Source: Phenylobacterium deserti (GTDB lineage: Bacteria > Pseudomonadota > Alphaproteobacteria > Caulobacterales > Caulobacteraceae). Taken from it: a DNA stretch of 39,304 bases. Shown piece by piece: positions 24,718-30,929 of the stretch. The notes below the pieces were generated by a model. It worked only from the letters and a program-made list of their open reading frames with translations. It did no database searches and was not told where the DNA came from. Every line of letters starts with the position of its first letter. The first letter of the stretch is position 1. The DNA lies in NCBI GenBank assembly GCA_945883235.1, contig CAMCXF010000032.1:1-39304 (forward strand), in the 5' to 3' direction. The position numbers and the translations under genes were made by a program.

Positions 24718-24824
24718 GTCGTCAATCCCTCGTGCGCGCGACGGCGCCGCGCACTTCACCTGACCTATTTCTATACCAACCCGAGCGTGCGATGCGAGCG
24801 CCAAGCTGCAAGGATCTCCCCGAG

Positions 24825-25871
24825 ATGACCGCACCTGCGCCCTACATCGCGCTCGCGCTACAGACGACCTGCTTCGCGGTGAACAGTGCGCCCGACGCGT
24901 GCGCCAGCCGGCCCCGGATGGCCGATTCTATTGCGCGCATCGCCGATCAGATTGGCGCGTCCAAGCGTTTCATCGGATCCGACGTCCGTCTGGTAGTGCT
25001 GCCCGAGTATTTCCTCACCGGGTTTCCGATGGGCGAGGCGGCCGCGGTCTGGGCGGAGAAAGCGGCGCTGGAGATTGACGGTCCTGAGTATCAAGCCCTG
25101 GGCGAGGCCGCCCGAGCCGCCGACGTGTTCCTCGCGGGCAACGCCTATGAGCGCGACCCGAATTTTCCCGGCCTCTATTTCCAGACTTCGTTCCTGATCG
25201 AGCCGTCAGGCAAGCTGGTGCTGCGCTACCGGCGGCTGGTCTCGCTGTTCGCGCCCAGTCCCTATGACGTCTGGGACCGGTACGTTTCCATCTACGGCCT
25301 GGACGGGGTGTTCCCGGTCGCCGACACCGAACTGGGCCGGATCGCCGCCATCGCCTCGGAAGAAATCCTTTACCCCGACATCGCCCGGGCCCTCGCGCTG
25401 CGCGGCGCCGAGGTGCTGCTGCATTCCTCCAGCGAGATCGCCACGCCGATCCTCAGCCCCAAGAACATCGCCAAGCAAGCCCGCGCCATCGAGAACCTGG
25501 CCTATGTGGTGTCCGCCAACTCGGCCGGGATCGAGGGTATCGCCATTCCCAAAGCCTCCACAGACGGCTCGTCCAAGATCATCGACTATCGCGGTCTGGT
25601 CCTGGCCGAGGCGGGCTACGGCGAGAGCATGGCCGCTTATGCCGAGATCGATATCGCCGGCCTGCGCCGCTACCGCCGCCGGCCCGGCATGGGCAACATC
25701 CTGTCGCGCCAGCCGCTGGCCCTGTGGCGCGACGCCCTGGAGGGCCACGATGTCCAGCCGCGCAATACGCTGACCGGGACCGCCGGCGAGACCCTCACGC
25801 CCGATCGCAGTTTCTACGCTGACCGACAACGCCAAGCGATCGCACACCTTGCCGACAAGGGGATCATCTGA
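24825..25871 (+). CDS. Nitrilase-superfamily protein lacking the catalytic Cys and Lys
   Basis: 348 residues from the ATG at 24825, chosen because AAGGA stands 11 bases upstream; an ATG at 24792 is possible. The alpha-beta-beta-alpha nitrilase fold is evident along the length: VVLPEYFLTGFP, FLAGNAYERD, LIEPSGKLVLRYRR, ARALALRGAEVLLHSSSE and ARAIENLAYVVSANSAG. Glu61 of the catalytic triad is kept, but the Lys position (family YRK) is Arg137 and the nucleophile position (family ICYE..FPE) is Ser178 in IASEEILYP. It may therefore be a non-catalytic or altered-chemistry member. Its stop overlaps the next start by one base (TGATG). It is divergent from the GntR gene. Confidence 0.82.
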   Translation: MTAPAPYIALALQTTCFAVNSAPDACASRPRMADSIARIADQIGASKRFIGSDVRLVVLPEYFLTGFPMGEAAAVWAEKAALEIDGPEYQALGEAARAADVFLAGNAYERDPNFPGLYFQTSFLIEPSGKLVLRYRRLVSLFAPSPYDVWDRYVSIYGLDGVFPVADTELGRIAAIASEEILYPDIARALALRGAEVLLHSSSEIATPILSPKNIAKQARAIENLAYVVSANSAGIEGIAIPKASTDGSSKIIDYRGLVLAEAGYGESMAAYAEIDIAGLRRYRRRPGMGNILSRQPLALWRDALEGHDVQPRNTLTGTAGETLTPDRSFYADRQRQAIAHLADKGII

Positions 25872-26692
25872 TGAATGCGCTCGCTACAGGACTTGCTCTC
25901 GCCCTCGCCGTCGGCGCCGCGCAGGCCCAGACGCCACCGCCCAAGAAGACGATGGCACCCGTAAACGGCGTGCTGGAACGCGATCTGCGCCTGTTCGAGA
26001 GCTGGCTGCCCGGCGACTTTGACAATGCCGAACAGTACTTCTTCGCCGAGGAACAGGGTGTTCCCGTCCCGCCGCGGCGGCATGCGACCATCGCGGCCAG
26101 CGGACCCCACACCTTCACGGTGCGCCACTTCGCCGGGAACGACCTGACCAAGCCCATCGAGGAGCATCAGGCGGTCGCGTCCATCGAGGCGACCGGCGCC
26201 GGCCTCAAACTCTCGTCGCCCGGCTGCGACATCCGCTGGACGCGCCGCGCCAACCAGTTTTCCGGGGTCTCCGCGGCGGGGTCCTGCGGCGCCAAGGTGG
26301 AGACGCGGTTCATCCTGTCGGCGGGCGATCTCTGGCTCGGCGATGACCTGCACCTGCAGCGCGCCCACCAGTGGACCTGCTGGATGGCGACTCCGCGCGA
26401 CGGCAAGCCCACTGAGTCCTTCTTCGCGCCGGGCCTGAAGATCTGGGATCAGGGCGGTGAGGTCTGGGTCAAGACCGACGACCCGACCCCGCGTGAGATT
26501 GGCTACCGCTTGCGCCAGGTCGACTGGCCGGCCGGAACCAACCAGAACGCCCTGACCCTCTACGTCCTGAAGAAGGGCGAAGCCCGCGCCCCGGGCTACG
26601 CCTGGGCCAGCCCCGACGCCAGCCGCATCGGCATCAACCTGCGCTGGGTGCAGGGGTCCTGCAGCAAGCCTACACCGTCCGCTGCTCCTTGA
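25871..26692 (+). CDS. Exported CpeT/CpcT-like (bilin lyase fold) protein
   Basis: 273 residues, translationally coupled to the nitrilase-fold gene. The signal peptide ends at AQAQ (residue 20). The mature part begins RDLRLFESWLPGDFDNAEQY (38-57), matching the CpeT/CpcT opening W..G.FSN..Q, and then has EEHQAV (97-102) for the family's EQ block and GCDIRWTRRANQFSG followed by SCGAK (118-142) for its GC.....R....F.G...C block. In cyanobacteria and phages these proteins attach or handle bilins on phycobiliproteins. In a heterotroph without phycobiliproteins, a tetrapyrrole-related or other hydrophobic-ligand role is inferred only. The 3' end overlaps the convergent DUF3598 gene by 23 bases. Confidence 0.72.
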   Translation: MNALATGLALALAVGAAQAQTPPPKKTMAPVNGVLERDLRLFESWLPGDFDNAEQYFFAEEQGVPVPPRRHATIAASGPHTFTVRHFAGNDLTKPIEEHQAVASIEATGAGLKLSSPGCDIRWTRRANQFSGVSAAGSCGAKVETRFILSAGDLWLGDDLHLQRAHQWTCWMATPRDGKPTESFFAPGLKIWDQGGEVWVKTDDPTPREIGYRLRQVDWPAGTNQNALTLYVLKKGEARAPGYAWASPDASRIGINLRWVQGSCSKPTPSAAP

Positions 26693-27116
26693 TGCAGGTG
26701 CGGCGCACAAGCACGTCGTTCTCGAACCAGTGCCAAGTGCGACCGCGGTTGTTGTTGTCCTCGCTGATCTGGATCATCTCGTAGAGGTAGTGGCTGGGCA
26801 TGTCCTTGCGCGTCCAGGTCAGCACCACGGTGCGCGCATCGATCTCCCAGGCCGAACCCTCGATCCGGTCGGTGTCCCACCAGATGCGGCCGTCCCGGAA
26901 GCTGGCCGGGAAGTGGATCTCCTCGCGGCGGCCGTCGTCCCAGGTGTAGGTGTTGATCTGGTGGTAGGCGTGGGGGCCGTCGGCGGGGAACATGCACTTC
27001 AGCTCAGCCTTGTGCCGGTCGATCTCCACGCCCTGGGCGTCAATATGGATATAGGTCCCTTCCCATTCGCCCTCGTGGCGGGCAAGGACGGGCATGGCGG
27101 TTCGGATATTGCTCAT
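26670..27116 (-). CDS. DUF3598-family calycin protein
   Basis: About 148 residues from the ATG at 27116; a GTG at 27128 would add four residues, and neither has a clear ribosome site. It is a small beta-rich protein, without signal peptide, that reads like DUF3598: RHEGEWEGTYIHIDAQG, YTWDDGRREEIHFP, IWWDTDRIEGSAWEIDARTV, NRGRTWHWFE and a final RRTCIKEQR. DUF3598 belongs to the calycin (lipocalin-like) ligand-binding barrels, the same broad fold group as CpcS-type bilin lyases. It sits tail-to-tail and overlapping with the CpeT-like gene, and head-to-head with the crotonase across operator site D. Confidence 0.78.
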   Translation of the reverse strand: MSNIRTAMPVLARHEGEWEGTYIHIDAQGVEIDRHKAELKCMFPADGPHAYHQINTYTWDDGRREEIHFPASFRDGRIWWDTDRIEGSAWEIDARTVVLTWTRKDMPSHYLYEMIQISEDNNNRGRTWHWFENDVLVRRTCIKEQRTV

Positions 27117-27148
27117 GGGGGTCGACACTTTCAGGGCAGGTGCGCAGT

Positions 27149-27172
27149 AAATGATATAGAACTATATCATTT
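27149..27172. promoter_or_regulatory. Operator site D between the DUF3598 and crotonase genes
   Basis: A perfect palindrome with left arm AAATGATATA, spacer GAAC and right arm TATATCATTT, in the 79-base gap between two divergent genes. It is 32 bases from the calycin start and 23 bases from the crotonase start, so one bound protein could control both. It is the best-matching member of the five-site set. Confidence 0.82.
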
Positions 27173-27195
27173 GAAGGTGAAGGCAGGAGGTGCGT

Positions 27196-27978
27196 TTGTC
27201 GGGCATTGACGGGCTGGACCTCAGGGTAGCCGACGAAATCGCGACGCTCACCCTCAATCGGCCGGCGCGGCGCAATGCGGTGAACCGGGCCATGTGGCGG
27301 GGCCTTCCCGAAGTGCTTGAGGCCGCACGCGCGGCCAGGGTCAAGGTGCTGGTGCTGACCGGAGCCGGCGAGGCCTTTGCGGCCGGCGCCGACATCTCCG
27401 AGTTCGAGCAGGTCTATGCCGACCGCGCGACCGCAGGCGCGTATTTTGGCGAGATCGCCGCGGCTATGGACGCCCTGGCGAACTTCGAATCCCCCACGCT
27501 GGCGCGGATCGACGGCGCCTGCGTGGGCGGCGGTCTGGGCCTTGCGCTGTGCTGCGACCTGCGCATCGCGTCCGACCGGGCGCGCCTGGGGATCACGCCC
27601 GCGAAGCTGGGCCTGATGTACGCGCTCTCCGACACCAAGCGTCTCGTGGACGTCGTCGGCCCGACGCGGGCGAAAGACATCCTCTACACCGGCCGGATCC
27701 TGACGGCGGACGAGGCACTGGCGGTTGGGTTGGTGGATGCGGTGACGAGCGTTGAGGGCCTGGACGCTGCGGCCGCGGCCAAAGCCGAAGCCATCGCCGC
27801 CGCCAGCCAGTGGTCGGCCCGCAAGGCCAAGGCAGTGGTCTCGCGCATCCTGAACGGCCAGGCCACCGACGACGCCGAAACGGGAGCCTGGATGCTGGAC
27901 GCTGTCGAGGGCGTGGACTTCGTGGAAGGCCGCGATGCGTTCCTGGGGAAACGGACCCCGAGGTTCCCGTTTCGGTAG
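27196..27978 (+). CDS. Enoyl-CoA hydratase/isomerase-family (crotonase) protein
   Basis: 260 residues. The TTG at 27196 is chosen because AGGAGG ends about 5 bases before it; the GTG at 27190 is part of that ribosome site. Crotonase features are clear: LNRPARRNAVNRAMW, the first oxyanion-hole segment AGADISEF, and the second, CVGGGLGLALCCDLRIAS. Where hydratases carry a catalytic Glu (FGQPE..LG), this protein reads LGITPAKLGLMYALSDTK, and the second Glu region is also changed. It may catalyse another crotonase-type reaction such as thioester hydrolysis, isomerisation or decarboxylation. Controlled by operator site D; the next gene is 29 bases downstream. Confidence 0.9.
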   Translation: MSGIDGLDLRVADEIATLTLNRPARRNAVNRAMWRGLPEVLEAARAARVKVLVLTGAGEAFAAGADISEFEQVYADRATAGAYFGEIAAAMDALANFESPTLARIDGACVGGGLGLALCCDLRIASDRARLGITPAKLGLMYALSDTKRLVDVVGPTRAKDILYTGRILTADEALAVGLVDAVTSVEGLDAAAAAKAEAIAAASQWSARKAKAVVSRILNGQATDDAETGAWMLDAVEGVDFVEGRDAFLGKRTPRFPFR

Positions 27979-28007
27979 GACGGTCGTCGGTCGAGCAGGA
28001 GACGAGA

Positions 28008-28361
28008 ATGAGCGGTGCGGACGCGGTCGAGGCCTACCTGTCTTCGGTCCCAGAGGCCCAGCAGGGGGCGATGCGCGAGATCAGGGCCATGCTGCGGGCA
28101 GCTGCTCCTGACGCTGAGGAGACGGTGAAGTACGGTATGCCCACGGCGTGCGTGGGGACGGTGAGCATTCTCTACTACGCGGCCTGGAAGGCCCATATCG
28201 GCCTATATCCGATCTACCGTGGCGATGCGGTGTTTGAGACCATGGTCGCGCCCTATCGGGACAAGACGGACACGCTGCGGTTCTCGAAGAAGCAGCCGGT
28301 TCCTTTTGAGGTGATCGGTCGTGTGATTGATCATCAGCTGGCGCGGATCCGAACACTCTAG
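28008..28361 (+). CDS. DUF1801-family (YdhG-like) small protein
   Basis: 117 residues from the ATG at 28008, with AGGAG 7 bases upstream; the open frame to 27810 lies inside the crotonase gene. The family pattern is plain: VEAYLSSVPEAQQGAMREIR at the N-terminus, ETVKYGMPTACVG, IGLYPIYRGDAVFE, and a C-terminal TLRFSKKQPVPFEVIGRVID. The fold is a small alpha/beta domain of unknown function, common in many bacteria as a stand-alone gene. It may be co-transcribed with the crotonase but is probably not part of the pathway. Confidence 0.88.
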   Translation: MSGADAVEAYLSSVPEAQQGAMREIRAMLRAAAPDAEETVKYGMPTACVGTVSILYYAAWKAHIGLYPIYRGDAVFETMVAPYRDKTDTLRFSKKQPVPFEVIGRVIDHQLARIRTL

Positions 28362-28435
28362 TTTGCGATCAACGCGCATTTATCTCGCTGGGAGCCGAGA
28401 TGCCGCACTGATCGCGGTTAGAATTGCGTGGGACG

Positions 28436-29155
28436 TCAGCGACGCGTCTGGCAGCAGCCCTCCGCCGCTGGGTCGCCACTGTAGTCATCATGGAGGCGCC
28501 ACCATTCATAAGGCGGGGTCTGTGGCCAGCCTTCCGGCGACACTTCCCAGTTTTCCTGGCGTCCATACGGCGTTAGATCCAGGAAGCTCCAGACTGAACC
28601 GAGTTGCTCATCCCCACGGCTGCTCGTGAAGTAGGTGCGATATACGTCTTGCCCCGACCGCAGGAATACACTGATGCCCGATCTTTCGCTGCCATCGCGC
28701 GTCCTGCCGAAATCGGCATTGAAGGGTGTTCCGAACGAAGAATACCAGGGTACAGCCCAACCCATGCGCTGTCGGTGAGCCCTGAGCCTCGGTTGAGGTG
28801 CACGGGAGACCAGCACGACGGTCGTGTCGCGGGCGTGCAGATGGGCGAGATGGCCGATGCTGTCGACGGTCATCGCGCAGCCGGAACAGACCTCCGCATC
28901 GTCGGGTCCGAACATGACGTGGAACAGAATCAGCTGTCGGCGGCCTGCGAATAGATCGACGAGCCTGGCAGGGCCGTCGGGGCCTTCGAAAACGTAGTCC
29001 TTATCAATCCTGACCATCGGCAGGCGACGGCGCTCGGCGGCGAGCGCGTCGCTCTCCCGGGTAAGGTGCTTTTCCCTGGCGAGCAGGCTATCACGGGCAA
29101 GCTGCCATTCGGCATCGGACACAATCTGCGGAACGGCGTGCGCATCGTGCAGCAT
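28436..29155 (-). CDS. DUF899-family thioredoxin-like protein
   Basis: 239 residues from an ATG at 29155 with AAAGGA upstream. The start VSDAEWQLARDSLLAREKHL and RERRRLPMVRIDKDYVFEGPDG-like stretch, then LILFHVMFGPDD, CSGC, and the long tail YRTYFTSSRGDEQL, SFLDLTPYGRQE, PYEWWRLHDDY, are the DUF899 pattern. The domain has a thioredoxin-like fold with a Cys-x-x-Cys (here CSGC) where peroxiredoxin-like proteins have their redox site. Function is unknown; many copies occur in actinobacteria and proteobacteria near VOC and SRPBCC genes, as here. It ends the tetR-led run and faces the DUF1801 gene tail-to-tail across 74 bases that hold no feature I can see. Confidence 0.87.
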   Translation of the reverse strand: MLHDAHAVPQIVSDAEWQLARDSLLAREKHLTRESDALAAERRRLPMVRIDKDYVFEGPDGPARLVDLFAGRRQLILFHVMFGPDDAEVCSGCAMTVDSIGHLAHLHARDTTVVLVSRAPQPRLRAHRQRMGWAVPWYSSFGTPFNADFGRTRDGSERSGISVFLRSGQDVYRTYFTSSRGDEQLGSVWSFLDLTPYGRQENWEVSPEGWPQTPPYEWWRLHDDYSGDPAAEGCCQTRR

Positions 29156-29203
29156 GATTTTTCCTTTCTTTTGGGTCGAGAAACGCTTCGAGATGGGGCT
29201 CGT

Positions 29204-29680
29204 TCAGCCCCGGTAAGCTTGCTCCAGCGCGGCGATATCCAGCTTCACCATGCCCATCATTGCGCCCATGGCGCGGGCGGTGCCGGCGGCATCCGGCCCG
29301 GCGAAGACCTCGGCCATGCCCTGCGGCACAATCTGCCAGGACAATCCGAAACGGTCGGTCAGCCAGCCGCATCGCGATTCCCGGCCGCCATCCGCCAGCA
29401 GGGCGTCCCAGGTCCGATCAAGTTCGGACTGGTCCTTACAGGTGACGGAAAGGGACATGGCCGGCGACAACGCGTACATCGGGCCGCCGTTCAGCGCCTG
29501 AAACGCCACGTCCCGCAGGATGAACTCCACAACCAGCGCCGTGCCTGCGGGAAAAGGCGCCCCTTCGCCATAGCGACTGATGTCGCCCAGTTCGCCGCCA
29601 AGTACAGAAACGTAGAAGCGCGCGGCGTCCTCAGCCCGGCCGTTGAACCAGAGGCAGGGTTTGGGGGATGATGGGTTCAT
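29204..29680 (-). CDS. PhnB-like VOC-superfamily protein
   Basis: 158 residues, ATG at 29680 with GGGA 8 bases upstream. It reads PKPCLWFNGRAEDAARFYVS, then ALNGGPMYALSPAMSLSVTC, RCGWLTDRFGLSWQIVPQGM and GAMMGMVKLDIAALEQAY. These are the hallmarks of the PhnB/3-demethylubiquinone-methyltransferase-like branch of the VOC superfamily (PF06983), an old and misleading family name. Such proteins have no firm enzymatic role. It stands between the SRPBCC and DUF899 genes in a four-gene run likely controlled by the TetR protein. Confidence 0.9.
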   Translation of the reverse strand: MNPSSPKPCLWFNGRAEDAARFYVSVLGGELGDISRYGEGAPFPAGTALVVEFILRDVAFQALNGGPMYALSPAMSLSVTCKDQSELDRTWDALLADGGRESRCGWLTDRFGLSWQIVPQGMAEVFAGPDAAGTARAMGAMMGMVKLDIAALEQAYRG

Positions 29681-29706
29681 GACGCTGTTCCCTTGGGGTG
29701 CGGATT

Positions 29707-30192
29707 TCAGAATGTCTTCGCCAGATCCTCAAGCTGTTGCGCGGCGGCACCCCAGCCCTGTTCAAAGCCCATCTCCAGATGGTTACGGACGTCTTCGGCG
29801 CTCTTGTGTCGGGCGCCCCAGATCATCCGAGTGCCGCCGCCGGGCTCGTCTGACAGGCGGACATAGCCGGTCATGAAGCTCTCGGCGCGGGGGATGAACC
29901 CCTCCGAATAGGCGTCGGTGAAGGTCAGGCTTTCCTGCGGCTGGATCTCCAGCCAGACGCCGACATTTTCAACCCGCTCGCCATCGGGGCCGGCCATCAG
30001 CGTGTTCATCCGGCCTCCCGGTTTGAGGTCGAAACTGGCCTCCGGCACGGTCCACGGCCTTGGGCAGAACCATTGCTTCAGCAGATCAGCCTCGGTCCAG
30101 CATCGCCAGACGGTGGCGCGCGGGGCGTCGAGAATACGGACGATCGCCAATTCGGTCTCTGAAGTCGGCGTGAAGGGAATGGTGGTGGTCAC
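29707..30192 (-). CDS. SRPBCC (AHSA1/START-like) domain protein
   Basis: 161 residues. It starts with a GTG at 30192 that overlaps the tetR stop as GTGA, so the two are coupled. ELAIVRILDAPRATVWRCWT and EADLLKQWFCP at the N-terminus, FDLKPGGRM, and the closing HLEMGFEQGWGAAAQQLEDL are standard for the AHSA1-type SRPBCC family, a helix-grip fold with a hydrophobic cavity. Its ligand is unknown. Proteins like this are frequent in operons with PhnB-like and TetR or ArsR genes. Confidence 0.9.
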   Translation of the reverse strand: MTTTIPFTPTSETELAIVRILDAPRATVWRCWTEADLLKQWFCPRPWTVPEASFDLKPGGRMNTLMAGPDGERVENVGVWLEIQPQESLTFTDAYSEGFIPRAESFMTGYVRLSDEPGGGTRMIWGARHKSAEDVRNHLEMGFEQGWGAAAQQLEDLAKTF

Positions 30193-30794
30193 TGGGCGGT
30201 GTCCTTGATGAACAGCTGTTCGAGATAGCGAGTGAGGTGGTCGCAGCAGTCGGCCGCGATCGTCGGGTCGCCGCCCGCCTTCGCCAGAACGAACGCGCCT
30301 TGCAGCGTGGATTGCGTGAAGATCGCCAGGCTTCGCGCCGAGAGGGTTGTCCGCCCTGCGGCATCGAGCGCGGCCTGAATGTCCGGAATCAGGGTCCGGG
30401 CGTGGCCCAGAATGCTGGCGCCGCAGGCCTCGCGGATCTCGGGATGTGTGTCATAGGTCTCCTGCACCATGGTGCCAGCCAGGCAGGTGAACTCAGGCAG
30501 TGGCCGGTCGGTCAGCATCGCCTTGCGGAACGCCACATAGGCCAGCACCCGCCGCGCGGGGTCAGGATCGGCATGGTACGGAGCCGCCTCGAAAAGCGGG
30601 GCTGTGACGTCGGTCCAGTGCTGTGCGGCCGCCACCGCCATCGCGTCCTTGCTGGTGAAGTGGTGAAAGAACGCCCCCTTGGTCACGCCTGCGGCTCGGC
30701 AGAGATCGTCCACAGTGGTGGCGCAATAGCCCTGCGCCCGGATCACATCGATCGCGGCGTCGAGCAGCTTGGTGCGGGCGTCGGGTTGGATCAT
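30189..30794 (-). CDS. TetR-family transcriptional regulator
   Basis: 201 residues from the ATG at 30794; the open frame continues to 30908 but that part covers the operator. The N-terminal DNA-binding domain reads RTKLLDAAIDVIRAQGYCAT, TVDDLCRAAGVTKGAFFHHF, TSKDAMAVAAAQHW, a standard TetR helix-turn-helix. The C-terminal part (TetR_C-type) is divergent, as usual, and includes a CLAGTMVQETYDTHPEIREA stretch typical of the AcrR/NemR-like branch. It probably represses its own transcript and the coupled SRPBCC, VOC and DUF899 genes through the palindrome 10 bases upstream of its start. No clear ribosome site precedes the ATG. Confidence 0.9.
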   Translation of the reverse strand: MIQPDARTKLLDAAIDVIRAQGYCATTVDDLCRAAGVTKGAFFHHFTSKDAMAVAAAQHWTDVTAPLFEAAPYHADPDPARRVLAYVAFRKAMLTDRPLPEFTCLAGTMVQETYDTHPEIREACGASILGHARTLIPDIQAALDAAGRTTLSARSLAIFTQSTLQGAFVLAKAGGDPTIAADCCDHLTRYLEQLFIKDTAQ

Positions 30795-30803
30795 GAGGTG
30801 TAT

Positions 30804-30821
30804 ATACCGACTGGTTGGTAT
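30804..30821. promoter_or_regulatory. TetR-type operator upstream of the tetR gene
   Basis: An 18-base inverted repeat with ATACC (30804-30808) and GGTAT (30817-30821) at its ends and AC / GT inside; 7 of 9 base pairs match. It begins 10 bases upstream of the tetR ATG. ATACC...GGTAT palindromes are classic TetR sites, so this is probably the autoregulatory operator. It differs from the AAATGATATA set elsewhere in the window. Confidence 0.68.
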
Positions 30822-30929
30822 GTCGTCAACCTCGCTCTTGTTGCGGTGTTCGCAGGACCACGGCACGGCCTGGATTAGGGTGTCAGACGTCTTGGCGGAG
30901 GGCGGCAACGCATATCAAGGGCTTCGCCG

